From NCBI GenBank assembly GCA_016720425.1, contig JADKKQ010000005.1, positions 62,001-126,000 on the forward strand: DNA of 64,000 bases. The letters run 5' to 3'. This DNA comes from Betaproteobacteria bacterium (GTDB lineage: Bacteria > Pseudomonadota > Gammaproteobacteria > Burkholderiales > Casimicrobiaceae). The notes under the pieces are model-generated. The model saw only the letters and a list, made by a program, of their open reading frames with translations. It was not told the DNA's origin and did no database searches. Below are positions 44,462 through 53,596 of this stretch, piece by piece. The position numbers were made by a program, and so were the translations under genes. Every line of letters starts with the position of its first letter. The first letter of the stretch is position 1.

Positions 44462-45175
44462 TTACCGGGGTGCGAGCAGGAAGCCGAAGTCGTCGCCGCG
44501 GGTCAGTTCGCGCGGCGGCTGCCCGTGGCGGAAGACCCGGCACTCGGCGTCGCCGAGCAGGCGGAGGGTCGCGTCCTCGACGCGGAACGCGGTGCCTTCG
44601 CGCAGCCCGGCGACCACGACGTCGGGGTGCAGCGCCAGGTACTCGTTGATCCGCTCCTCCCGCGTCTCGCCCTTGAATCCGGGCGGGTTGCCGTGCAGGT
44701 AGTGCGGGTTGATCTGGAACGGCACCAGCCCCAGGGCGTCGAAGCCGTGCGGATCGCAGATCGGCATGTCGTTGGTGGTCATGATCGTCGGGCAGGCGAC
44801 GTTGGACCCCGCACTCCAGCCGATGTAGGGCATGCCCCGTTCGACGCGCGCGCGTATCGCCGGCAACAGCGCCTGACTGCGCAATTCGCGCAGCAGCTTC
44901 CAGGTGTTGCCGCCGCCGATCATCAGCGCCGGCGCTTCGTTCACCGCGGCCACGGGATCGGTGCAGCGGTGAATGCCCTCCACCGCGACCCCGAGGGCGT
45001 CGAAGACCGGCAACGTCTGCCCGACGAAATCGTCGTAGCTCCTGGTCACCGCCGCGAACGGCACGAACAGCACGCGCGGGACGGTGCCGCCGAGGAAATC
45101 GCGGACGTGCTCGCGGGCATGCTCGAGGTACCCCATGCCCTCGCACTTGGCGTTGCTGAGCAGCAGCAGGCGCAT
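44462..45175 (-). CDS. pepE: Dipeptidase E (peptidase S51)
   Basis: The 237-residue enzyme has the catalytic-serine motif YIGWSAGSNVACPTI, a MIGGGNTWKLL segment and the IDP-like FQINPHYLHG region of PepE. PepE cleaves N-terminal aspartyl dipeptides. Its place next to two M20 amidohydrolases and a dicarboxylate carrier fits a role in using acidic peptides or acyl-amino acids. AAGGAGACG precedes the ATG. Confidence 0.9.
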   Translation of the reverse strand: MRLLLLSNAKCEGMGYLEHAREHVRDFLGGTVPRVLFVPFAAVTRSYDDFVGQTLPVFDALGVAVEGIHRCTDPVAAVNEAPALMIGGGNTWKLLRELRSQALLPAIRARVERGMPYIGWSAGSNVACPTIMTTNDMPICDPHGFDALGLVPFQINPHYLHGNPPGFKGETREERINEYLALHPDVVVAGLREGTAFRVEDATLRLLGDAECRVFRHGQPPRELTRGDDFGFLLAPR

Positions 45176-45263
45176 TCACGTCTCCTTGGGAGAAAGGGGC
45201 GTTGGCGGCGCGGACAGCAGCCGCGGAGCGCGCCCGTCGTCGCCGTCGCGACGGGTACGCGCG

Positions 45264-45818
45264 TCAGACGCGGCGTCGGTATTCGCCGGTGCGGGTGTCG
45301 ATTTCGATGTTGTCGCCGGTGACGACGAACAGCGGCACCGGCACCTCGAGGCCGCTGGCGATCTTCGCCGGCTTCAGCACCTTGCCCGAGGTGTCGCCCT
45401 TGACGGCGGGCTCGGTGTAGGTGACCTCGCGGACCACCGTGTTCGGCATCTCGACCGAGATCGCCTTGCCGTCGTAGAAGGTCAGCTGGCAGGGCAGGCC
45501 GTCGGCGAGGTAGGGCAGCGCGTCCTCGAGGTTCTCCTTCTCGACGTCGTACTGGTTGAATTCCCCGTCCATGAAAACGTACATGGGGTCGGCGAAGTAC
45601 GAGTAGGTGACGTCCTTCTTCTCGAGCTGGATGACGTCGAACTTCTCGTCGGCGCGGTACACGGTTTCCGTGCCCGAGCCCGAGAGCAGGTTCTTGAGCT
45701 TCATCTTCACGACCGACGCGTTGCGGCCGGACTTGGTGAATTCTGCCTTCTGGACCACCATCGGGTCCTTCCCGATCATGATCACGTTTCCGGCGCGGAT
45801 TTCCTGGGCGATTTTCAT
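45264..45818 (-). CDS. efp: Elongation factor P
   Basis: The 184-residue protein has the three-domain EF-P sequence. The tip loop is TKSGRNASVV, with Arg at residue 32 in place of the lysine used by E. coli. Arg32 is rhamnosylated by EarP, whose gene is directly upstream (47053-45872), so modification type and gene pair agree. EF-P relieves ribosome stalling at polyproline. The stretch MKIAQEIRAGN begins at 45818. Confidence 0.97.
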   Translation of the reverse strand: MKIAQEIRAGNVIMIGKDPMVVQKAEFTKSGRNASVVKMKLKNLLSGSGTETVYRADEKFDVIQLEKKDVTYSYFADPMYVFMDGEFNQYDVEKENLEDALPYLADGLPCQLTFYDGKAISVEMPNTVVREVTYTEPAVKGDTSGKVLKPAKIASGLEVPVPLFVVTGDNIEIDTRTGEYRRRV

Positions 45819-45871
45819 TGCGGTACCTAGAGTCCTGAGGGCGATAAGGGGTTGATTCGGAAAACTTTCAA

Positions 45872-47053
45872 TTATACCCCGTCGCGGGCGGCGCTGACCA
45901 GACCGGCAGCGAGCTCCGGCAGGCCGGCGAGCCCTTCGGCCCAGTGCAGGGCGGCGTCGGCGAGCGCCGGCAGCAGCGCGACGTAAGCGCGCCACGCGGC
46001 GTCCGGCGCCGGCGCTCCCGGCACGTCGTTCCAGGCCGCGAACAGCCCCTTGGCCGCGGCGGCGGCGGCCGGCGCCATGCCGGCGACGTAGCGATCGAGG
46101 AATGCCTCGAGCTTGGCGACGTGGGCGGCCTCGGCCTGCGGGTAGATCTGCCACAGCAGCGGCCGCGCCGCCCATTGCGCCCGCACGAACGAATCCTCGC
46201 CGCGGACGAAGTTGACATCGCAGGCCCACAGCAGGCGGTCGTAGTGATCCTGCGCGACGAAGGGAATCCGGTAGACGGAGAGCGCGCCGCGCGTCGCCGG
46301 GGCGGCGAGCGGCGGCACCGTCCCGTCCGCCGCGGCCCGCGACCCGGGATCGGGCACGAGGCAGACCAGCGGGACGTCGCCCGCGGCCCAGGCTTCCTGC
46401 AGCGCGGCCAGCCGCGCGCCCGGATAGCGGAACATCGACACGCGGATTTCGCCGGCGGCGCGCGGCGGAACGCCCAGCAGCGACCACAGCGCCGCCTGCG
46501 CCTCGCCGTCGGCCCGGAACCGCCGGCGCAGGTCGGCGAGGCCTCGCTCGCGCAACAGGCCGCCGCTGGCCGGCGTGAACCCGGGGAACCAGAAGCGGCG
46601 GGGCAGGCCCCACGTCGGGTGCGGCGACGGCCGCCCGTGCGCGGCGTCGATCCAGCGCTCGGCCGACAGGTACTCGAGGATGAACCAGACGGGAGGCGTC
46701 GCCCGCGCGGCCAATGCGGCCACATAGCGCTCGGGCAGCCCGCAGCCGAAACCCTCGACGACGACCGCGGGAATCTCGTCGGCGGGGAGGTCCGGAAACG
46801 GCTGCGTCCACCGCCGCAGCGTGACCCCCGCCAGCGACTGGGCATCCCGGATCGGGTCGACGCCGGGGGCCATGCGCAGCAGCGCTTCCGGATCGTCGAT
46901 CCAGAGCGTCACCGCGAGGCGATGCTCGCGCGCCAGCATCCGCGCCAGTCGCCAGCAGACACCGGCGTCGCCGAAGTTGTCGACGACCTTGCAGAATACG
47001 TCCCAGCGGGCGGTGACGGGCGGCATCGGGAAGGGAAGGCGGTTGCCGCTCAT
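45872..47053 (-). CDS. earP: EF-P arginine rhamnosyltransferase EarP
   Basis: The 393-residue GT-B-type enzyme begins with WDVFCKVVDNFGDAGVCWRLARML, which holds the catalytic and substrate-binding Asp residues of EarP. It later has IPFVAQDHYDRLLWACDVNFVRGEDSFVRAQW, the dTDP-rhamnose-binding region. It adds rhamnose to Arg32 of EF-P, encoded 53 bases downstream. An in-frame ATG at 47026 (MPPVTARWDV) is a possible alternative start. Confidence 0.93.
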   Translation of the reverse strand: MSGNRLPFPMPPVTARWDVFCKVVDNFGDAGVCWRLARMLAREHRLAVTLWIDDPEALLRMAPGVDPIRDAQSLAGVTLRRWTQPFPDLPADEIPAVVVEGFGCGLPERYVAALAARATPPVWFILEYLSAERWIDAAHGRPSPHPTWGLPRRFWFPGFTPASGGLLRERGLADLRRRFRADGEAQAALWSLLGVPPRAAGEIRVSMFRYPGARLAALQEAWAAGDVPLVCLVPDPGSRAAADGTVPPLAAPATRGALSVYRIPFVAQDHYDRLLWACDVNFVRGEDSFVRAQWAARPLLWQIYPQAEAAHVAKLEAFLDRYVAGMAPAAAAAAKGLFAAWNDVPGAPAPDAAWRAYVALLPALADAALHWAEGLAGLPELAAGLVSAARDGV

Positions 47054-47133
47054 TATCGCCCGGCGCCGCGCGCGCCGCGGTCGCGGCCGGCGCCAGGCGC
47101 ATAATGGCGGGCCCGTCCCGTTGCGGAGGAATC

Positions 47134-47814
47134 ATGGCGGAAAGACCGGCGCCGCGCGTCTTCACCATCGACGTCGTGTCCGACGTCGTCTGTCCCTGGT
47201 GCTACATCGGCAAGCGCCGGCTGGCGGCGGCGCTGGCGCGTCTCGCGCGCCGGCACGGGGACGTCGATTTCCAGGTGAGCTGGCATCCGTTCCAGCTCAA
47301 CCCGGACCTGCCCGCCGGCGGCGTCGATCGCCGACAGTACCTCGAGGACAAGTTCGGCGGGCCCGAGCGCGCGGCCGCGATCTATGCGCGGGTCCGCGAG
47401 GCGGGCACGGGCGTCGGGATCCCCTTCGCCTTCGAACGCATCGAGCGGCAGCCGAACACGCTCGACGCCCATCGCCTCGTCAGCTGGGCGCAGCGGCAGG
47501 GTCCCGCCGACGCGCTGATCGAGGCGCTGTTCCGTGCCTGCTTCCTCGACGGGCGCTACCTCGGCGATCGCGCGACGCTGGCGACGATCGCCGGCGAAGC
47601 CGGGTTCGATGCCGAGTCCGCGCGCGCGATGCTCGCCGGCGACGAGGGCATCGAAAACGTCCGCGCGCTGGACGCGCGGGTGCGCGAGCTCGGGGTCACC
47701 GGGGTGCCGTTCTTCATCTTCGACAACCGCGTTGCGGTCGCCGGCGCGCAGGAGCCGGAAGCGCTGATCGAGGCGATCGAAGAGGCGCTGGCGGCGCCGG
47801 TCGACGCGGCTTGA
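47134..47814 (+). CDS. DsbA-family (FrnE-like) oxidoreductase
   Basis: The 226-residue protein has the thioredoxin-like FrnE layout: VVSDVVCPWCYIGKRRL with CPWC as active site, a helical insertion, then GVTGVPFFIFDNRVAVAGAQ. No signal peptide is present, so it is cytoplasmic, as FrnE proteins are. It may act as a disulfide isomerase or a glutathione-linked isomerase. GGAGGA precedes the ATG. The genes around it give no clear context. Confidence 0.88.
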   Translation: MAERPAPRVFTIDVVSDVVCPWCYIGKRRLAAALARLARRHGDVDFQVSWHPFQLNPDLPAGGVDRRQYLEDKFGGPERAAAIYARVREAGTGVGIPFAFERIERQPNTLDAHRLVSWAQRQGPADALIEALFRACFLDGRYLGDRATLATIAGEAGFDAESARAMLAGDEGIENVRALDARVRELGVTGVPFFIFDNRVAVAGAQEPEALIEAIEEALAAPVDAA

Positions 47815-47932
47815 TCTGCCGCAAACGCGCCGGGCGGCGCCCGCGCGATCATGACCACGCGTGGCCGGGGGCGCTCGCGCCGGTGCCGCGGCGTCGATCG
47901 ACGCACCGGCGCGCGCGACGAATGGGAGAGCG

Positions 47933-48811
47933 ATGAAGGCGGTGAAGCGGATGGCGTGGCTGTCGATCGCGACCTCCCTCGGCACGATCGCGCTCAAGTT
48001 CGGCGCCTGGTTCCTCACCGGTTCGGTCAGCCTGTGGTCGGATGCGCTGGAGGCGCTGGTCAACCTCGCCGCAGGACTGGTCGCGCTGGGCGCGATCACG
48101 CTCGCCCACCAGCCGGCCGACGACAAGCACCACTACGGCCACGACAAGGCCGAGTACTTTTCCAGCGGCGTCGAGGGAGCGCTGATCCTGGTCGCGGCGG
48201 TCGCCATCGTCTGGTCGGCGAGCCAGCGGCTGCTGTCGCCGCAACCCCTCGAGAACCTGGGCGTCGGGCTGTTCGTGGCGTTCCTCGCCGGAGCGATGAA
48301 CTTCGTCACTGCGCGCACGATGCTGAAGGTGGCGCAGCAGCACGACAGCATCACGCTCGAGGCCGACGCCAGGCACCTCCTGACCGACGTCTGGACGTCG
48401 GTGGGTGTGGTCGGCGGCCTGCTGGTCGTGATGGCGATGCCGCAGTGGGCGATCCTCGACCCGCTGATGGCCGTCGTCGTGGCGATCCACATCCTGTTCA
48501 CCGGCTTCAACCTGCTCCGGCGCTCGGCCGACGGCCTGATGGACACCGCGCTGCCTCCGGAGGAGGTCGCGCGCGCCGAGGCGCTGATCGCCGCCGAGTT
48601 GCCGGCCGGCGCGAGCTTCCATGCGCTGCGCACGCGCAAGGCCGGGTCGCGGCGCTTCCTGGAATTCCATCTCACCGTGCCCGGCGCGCTCACCGTCGCC
48701 GAATCGCACCTGCTGTGCGACCGGATCGAGGCGGCGCTGGAAGCGGCGCTGCCTCGCGCCAACGTGACCATCCACGTCGAGCCGGTGGAATCGCAGGAGC
48801 CGCACCGCTGA
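47933..48811 (+). CDS. Cation diffusion facilitator transporter
   Basis: The 292-residue protein has six membrane helices and CDF metal-site motifs: LWSDALEALVN, HYGHDKAEYFSSGVEG and DARHLLTDVWTSVG. The C-terminal cytoplasmic domain carries TIHVEP. CDF proteins export Zn, Fe, Co or Cd in exchange for protons; HYGHDKAEY suggests the iron/zinc (FieF-like) subgroup. GGGAGAG precedes the start. Confidence 0.92.
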   Translation: MKAVKRMAWLSIATSLGTIALKFGAWFLTGSVSLWSDALEALVNLAAGLVALGAITLAHQPADDKHHYGHDKAEYFSSGVEGALILVAAVAIVWSASQRLLSPQPLENLGVGLFVAFLAGAMNFVTARTMLKVAQQHDSITLEADARHLLTDVWTSVGVVGGLLVVMAMPQWAILDPLMAVVVAIHILFTGFNLLRRSADGLMDTALPPEEVARAEALIAAELPAGASFHALRTRKAGSRRFLEFHLTVPGALTVAESHLLCDRIEAALEAALPRANVTIHVEPVESQEPHR

Positions 48812-48865
48812 GAAGTCGAGCGCTGCGTGGCCCGGCCCGCCGCCGCGGCGACGGAACCGATGGCG

Positions 48866-49393
48866 CTACTTCGCGCCGGTGCTGCAGGCGGTGGGGACGA
48901 GGCCGACGAGCCGATCGCCCCACTGCGCCAGCGCGGTCTGGCGTCCGGCGACGTCGAGCATCGGCGCCTGCTCGGCGCGCACGCGCAGGCGCACGCCGTC
49001 GAAGCGGCGCGCCATGGTGACGACGATCTGGTCGCCTTCGCGTTGCCAGGTCTCGCCGGGACCGGCGGCGGTCGGCAGCCCGGCCGCGGGCTGCGCAAAG
49101 CGGATCTCGACCTGCGTGAGCCCGGTGGCGTCGGCCCGGTAGGTCTCGCGTACCGGTGACCGCGTCGTCGCGTGCAGGTAGGTCACCGTGAACGACGCCC
49201 CTTCGGCGTACAGCGGTGCCGCGGTCAGCGCCTTGTTCTCCGGCAGGCCGATGACCGCGAGGCAGAGGCGCTCGGTGCCGGCGGCCGTCACCGGCAGCGC
49301 GGTCGCCAGCGCGCAGGCGGCAAAGAGCGCGCGGCACGCCCGACGCGCGCGGACGGGCAATCCCGACATCCCGCCGGCCGGCGCGCGCCGCAT
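48866..49393 (-). CDS. DUF1850 secreted protein
   Basis: The 175-residue precursor has a signal peptide (ending PVTAAG) and the DUF1850 pattern: CLAVIG, then FTVTYLHATTRSPVRETYRADATGLTQVEIRF. DUF1850 proteins usually accompany TRAP-type transporters, but none is seen here. The ATG overlaps the stop of the amidohydrolase gene by one base (TGATG), so the two are coupled. An in-frame ATG at 49369 is an alternative start. Function unknown. Confidence 0.75.
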   Translation of the reverse strand: MRRAPAGGMSGLPVRARRACRALFAACALATALPVTAAGTERLCLAVIGLPENKALTAAPLYAEGASFTVTYLHATTRSPVRETYRADATGLTQVEIRFAQPAAGLPTAAGPGETWQREGDQIVVTMARRFDGVRLRVRAEQAPMLDVAGRQTALAQWGDRLVGLVPTACSTGAK

Positions 49394-50753
49394 CAGTCGC
49401 CCCGCGCGAGTTGCCGGGCGAGCCGGCGCTGGCGTTCCAGCGCGGGGCCGAGCGCGATGCTGCGCAACTCGCCGTCGCGGACGACGACGCGTCCGTGGAT
49501 CACCGCCAGCGCGACCCGGGCCGGCGCGCAGAGCACCAGCGCGGCGATCGCGTCGTGCTCGGCCGCACCAGCGTGGGCCGCGTCGGCGAGGTCGAAGGCG
49601 ACGAGGTCGGCGGTGCCGCCGGGCGCGAGCGGCCGATGTCGTCGCGACCGAGGACCGCCGCGCCACCGCGGGTCGCCAGCCGCAGCGCCGCGCGCGCCGA
49701 CAGCGCCTGCGGCCCGAAGCCGACCCGCTGCAGCAGCAGCGCCTGCCGGGTTTCGGCCAGCAGCTGGCCGGCATCGTTCGACGCGCTGCCGTCGACGCCG
49801 AGGCCGACGCGAAGGCCGGCGTCGAGCATCGCCCGCACCGGGGCGATGCCCGACGCGAGGCGCATGTTCGACGTCGGGCAGTGCGCGACACCGGTCCGCG
49901 TGGCGGCGAAGCGCTCGATGCCGGCCGTGTCGAGCTTGACGCAGTGCGCGTGCCAGACGTCGGGCCCGGTCCAGCCCAGCGACTCGGCATACTCGGCCGG
50001 TGTGCAGCCGAAGCGCTCGTGGCTGTAGGCGACGTCGCTGTCGCTCTCGGCCAGGTGGGTGTGCAGTCCCACGCCATAGGAGCGCGCCAGCGCCGCGGTG
50101 TCGCGCATCAGCTCGCGCGACACCGAGAACGGCGAGCACGGTGCCAGCGCGATGCGCGTCATCGCGCGCGGCCGCGCGTCGTGGAACGCCTCGATCACGC
50201 GCTGCGAATCGGCGAGGATCGCCGCCTCGGTCTCGACCAGCGCATCCGGCGGCAGGCCGCCGGCGCTCTCGCCGACGCTCATCGAGCCGCGGCAGGCGTG
50301 GAAGCGGATGCCGATCTCGGCGGCGGCGCGCAGCGTGTCGTCGAGCCGGCTGCCGTTCGGGTACAGGTAGAGGTGATCGCTGGTGGTCGTGCAGCCGGAC
50401 AGCAGCAGCTCGGCGAAGCCGGTCAGCGCCGAGGCGTGGATCATTTCCGGCGTCAGCCGCGCCCACACCGGATAGAGCGTGCGCAGCCAGTCGAACAGGC
50501 TCGCGTCCTGCGCCGCCGGCAGCGCCCGCGTCAGCGTCTGGAACAGGTGGTGATGGGTGTTGACGAGGCCCGGCAGCAACACGTGGCGGGGCAGGTCGAT
50601 CACCTCGTCGGCGGACGCCGGCAGCGTGGCGCGCGGGCCGACCGCCTCGATGACCGGGCCGCGGACGAACACGCCGCCGTCGGCGAACTCCGTGGCGGCG
50701 TCGTCCATCGTGGCGACGGTGCCGGCGCGGACCAGCAGCGTGCGGGCATCCAT
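49393..50753 (-). pseudogene. Amidohydrolase, SsnA/Atz-Trz (8-oxoguanine deaminase) type, one-base frameshift
   Basis: The protein has the cytosine-deaminase-like motifs LPGLVNTHHHLFQTLTR, GVGLHTHLAESDSD, HAHCVKLD and GLGVDGSASND. The N-terminal frame ends its sensible part at GRDDIGR; the tail LAPGGTADLVAFDLADAAH to RRLARQLARGD is in the next frame. One G is missing at about 49630-49631. The restored protein (about 453 residues) would deaminate a purine or triazine-like ring, with 8-oxoguanine the likeliest by motif. The break is probably a sequencing error because everything else is well conserved. Confidence 0.85.
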
Positions 50754-50858
50754 CCGCGCAGTATATCGACCGGACCGCGGCGGTCGCGGCAGCCGGCAGC
50801 GATTCGAGCGCAGGAAACGGGTTGTCGGGCGCTGCGCGCTGCCCCTATAGTCGGTGCC

Positions 50859-51992
50859 ATGAAAGCCACCGCCCCCCGCATCGAGCCGCTGCCGGCGACC
50901 CCCGACCGCCGGGCCGCCGTGGAACACCGCGACGCCGCCGCCGACGGCAGGTTCGTGTTCGCGGTGCGCACCACCGGCATCTATTGCCGACCATCGTGCC
51001 CGTCGCGTCGCGCGCGACCGGAGAACGTGCTGTTCTTCGCCTGCTGCGCGGACGCGGAGCGCGCGGGCTTTCGCGCCTGCCGGCGCTGCCAGCCCCGCCG
51101 CGAGACCTGCGACGCCGCCCTGGTCGCCGCGGTCGCCGACGCCTGCCGCCGGCTCGACGCTGCAGCCGGCGAAGGCCGGCGCCTCGACCTCGCCGAGCTG
51201 GCGCGGGTCGCCGGCTACGGCAAGGCACACTTCCACCGCGCGTTTCGCCAGCGCACCGGGCTCACGCCGCGTGGTTACGCCGAGGCCGCGCGCTACCGGC
51301 GGCTGCGCGACGCGCTCGCCGCCGGCGCCCCGGTGCTGGGTGCCATCGCCGACGCGGGTTTCTCGTCGCCGTCGCGCGCGTACGCGGCTGCAGCGCGGCA
51401 GTTGGGAACGACGCCGGCCGCGTTCCGGGACCGCGTCCGCGCGGACGGGATCCGCTACGCCACGCGGGCGACGACGCTGGGCTGGGTGCTGGTCGCCGCG
51501 ACGCCGGGGGGCGTCTGCGCGCTCGTCCTGGGCGACTCGCGGCGTGCCCTCGAGGACGAGTTCGAGGCGCGGCAGCCGCAGGCGCGCAAGGCCGCGCGCG
51601 ACCCCCGGATCGCCGCCTGGCTGCGCCGTGTCGTCGACTTCGTCGCCGACCCGGCGACGCCGCTGCAATTGCCGCTCGACGTCGCCGGGACGGCCTTCCA
51701 GCACCGGGTGTGGAACGCGCTGCTGGCGTTGCCTCCGGGGACGACGACGAGCTACGGCGCGTTGGCCGCGACCCTCGGCGCGCCGCGAGCGGTGCGCGCC
51801 GTCGCGGGTGCCTGTGCCGCGAACCCGGCGGCGCTGGTGATCCCCTGCCATCGCGTGGTGGCCAAGGATGGGGGCATGGCCGGTTATCGCTGGGGTGTCG
51901 AGCGCAAGGCCCGGCTGCAGGAACGCGAACGGGCGGCGACGGCGGGGGCAGGCGGGCCGGGCGGCAAGGCGTCGCAGCGGGCGGGACGCTGA
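50859..51992 (+). CDS. ada: Bifunctional methylation-response regulator and methyltransferase Ada
   Basis: The 377-residue protein has the N-terminal zinc/methyl-acceptor site (YCRPSC at residues 42-47 and CRRC), an AraC-type helix-turn-helix (LAELARVAGYGKAHFHRAFRQ) and the C-terminal O6-methylguanine transferase core (PAALVIPCHRVVAKDG). It removes methyl groups from DNA and, when methylated on the N-terminal Cys, activates its own regulon. It is divergent from the amidohydrolase gene, with about 105 bases between starts. Confidence 0.95.
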   Translation: MKATAPRIEPLPATPDRRAAVEHRDAAADGRFVFAVRTTGIYCRPSCPSRRARPENVLFFACCADAERAGFRACRRCQPRRETCDAALVAAVADACRRLDAAAGEGRRLDLAELARVAGYGKAHFHRAFRQRTGLTPRGYAEAARYRRLRDALAAGAPVLGAIADAGFSSPSRAYAAAARQLGTTPAAFRDRVRADGIRYATRATTLGWVLVAATPGGVCALVLGDSRRALEDEFEARQPQARKAARDPRIAAWLRRVVDFVADPATPLQLPLDVAGTAFQHRVWNALLALPPGTTTSYGALAATLGAPRAVRAVAGACAANPAALVIPCHRVVAKDGGMAGYRWGVERKARLQERERAATAGAGGPGGKASQRAGR

Positions 51993-52025
51993 CCGTTTGG
52001 GCACCTCGCCTCGCGTTCGGAGGGA

Positions 52026-52066
52026 TGAGAAAAATTATAATAAAATCATATTGATAAACAGTATTC
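52026..52066 (+). promoter_or_regulatory. AT-rich segment with perfect -10 (TATAAT)
   Basis: A 40-base AT-rich island in very GC-rich DNA contains TATAAT at 52036-52041, 68 bases before the patatin gene start. ATTATAAT is nearly symmetrical, so a minus-strand start is also possible. No good -35 was seen at normal spacing. Confidence 0.45.
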
Positions 52067-52108
52067 CGGCGCCCTTCGCGGTTGCCAGAACCCAGGCCGC
52101 GGACTATC

Positions 52109-53596
52109 ATGGGCGCCATGGCCTCGCTGCTCTCCAAAGCCCTTGCGCTGGCCGCTGCCGCGCTGACCGTCGCCGGTTGCGCCACGCGCCCGATCAACGC
52201 GCCGATCGCGCAGGTCGAGCCCAAGGCCGGCTATCGCTTCGACACGCGTCCGCCGCGCGACAACGCCGACGACACCATGGTGATCCTGGCTTTTTCCGGC
52301 GGCGGGACGCGAGCGGCCGCGTTTTCCTTCGGGGTGCTGGAAGAGCTGCGGCGGAGCGAATTCGTCGGCGCCCGCGGCCAGCGGGCGCGCCTCCTCGACG
52401 AGGTCGACGTGATCACCGGCGTCTCGGGCGGCAGCTTCACCGCGCTGGCCTACGGGCTGCACGGCGAGCGGCTGTTCGACGACTACGAGCAGCGCTTTCT
52501 CAAGCGCAACGTCCAGGGCGAGCTCCTTGGCCGGTTTCTCGCCCCGCGCAACTGGACGTCGCTGCTGTCGAACGGCTGGGGCCGCTCGGAGATGGCGGCG
52601 GAACTCTACGACGAGATCCTGTTCGAGGGCGCGACGTTCGGCGACCTGATCAGGCGGCCCGGTCCGCTGGTCATGGCGACCGCGACCGACATCTCGACCG
52701 GCTCCCGGCTGGGATTCATCCAGAGCGAGTTCGACCTGCTGTGCTCGAACCTCGCCTCGGTGCCGCTGTCGCGTGCCGCGGCCGCCTCGTCGGCGGTGCC
52801 GATGGTGCTGTCGCCGGTGACGATCAACAACTACGGCGGCAGCTGCGGCTATCGCGACCCGTCCTGGGTGCGGGCGTTTTCCGACCCGGGCAACCGGGCA
52901 CGGCCCGCCGGGCGGGCGCTGCAGCGGCACAAGGAGATGGTGTCGTTCCAGAACAGCGCCGAGCGACCCTTCCTCCATCTGGTCGACGGCGGCGTCTCCG
53001 ACAACCTCGGCATGCGCTCGGTGCTGGAGACGATGGAGAGCTGGGAGGCGAGCCGGGGCTATCGGCGCACCACCTCGCTCGACCGGATCCGCCGGATCGT
53101 CGTCATCGTCGTCAATTCGCTGTCGGTGCCGCGGACCGACTGGGACCGCAGCGAGCGACCGCCGTCCGATCTCGCCATCCTGGTCAAGGCCACCGGCGTG
53201 CCGATCGACCGCTACTCGTTCGAGGCGGTGGAGCTGCTGAAGGACACGATCGCGCGCTGGCAGTTGGCGGCGGCGGTGCGCGAATCGGCGCCGTTCGCCG
53301 GCGGCAACAACCCGGTGCTGGCCCGCGCCGCCGACCTGCCCGAACCCGACGTCTACGCGATCGACGTCAGCTTCGAGGCGCACCCGGATGCACGGGAACG
53401 CGAATACCTGAACGACCTGCCGACGTCGTTCGTGCTGCCCGACGAGGCGGTCGACCGCCTGCGCACGGCGGCCGGCGTGATCCTGCGCCAATCCCAGGAT
53501 TTCAGGCGCCTGCTGCAGGCGACCGGCGTCCGCGTGGTCGACCCGTCGCCGCTTCCTGCCGCCCCTTTCCGGCCGCCCTCGTCGGCGGGTCCATGA
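52109..53596 (+). CDS. Patatin-like phospholipase lipoprotein
   Basis: The 495-residue precursor has a lipobox (LTVAGC) and patatin motifs: oxyanion loop FSGGGTRAAAF, nucleophile GVSGGSF and the catalytic Asp in LVDGGVSDN. It would be a membrane-anchored serine acyl hydrolase. The ATG at 52109 or 52118 begins the signal sequence. The stop overlaps the start of the aldehyde dehydrogenase gene by ATGA, implying coupling. The physiological lipid is unknown. Confidence 0.88.
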   Translation: MGAMASLLSKALALAAAALTVAGCATRPINAPIAQVEPKAGYRFDTRPPRDNADDTMVILAFSGGGTRAAAFSFGVLEELRRSEFVGARGQRARLLDEVDVITGVSGGSFTALAYGLHGERLFDDYEQRFLKRNVQGELLGRFLAPRNWTSLLSNGWGRSEMAAELYDEILFEGATFGDLIRRPGPLVMATATDISTGSRLGFIQSEFDLLCSNLASVPLSRAAAASSAVPMVLSPVTINNYGGSCGYRDPSWVRAFSDPGNRARPAGRALQRHKEMVSFQNSAERPFLHLVDGGVSDNLGMRSVLETMESWEASRGYRRTTSLDRIRRIVVIVVNSLSVPRTDWDRSERPPSDLAILVKATGVPIDRYSFEAVELLKDTIARWQLAAAVRESAPFAGGNNPVLARAADLPEPDVYAIDVSFEAHPDAREREYLNDLPTSFVLPDEAVDRLRTAAGVILRQSQDFRRLLQATGVRVVDPSPLPAAPFRPPSSAGP

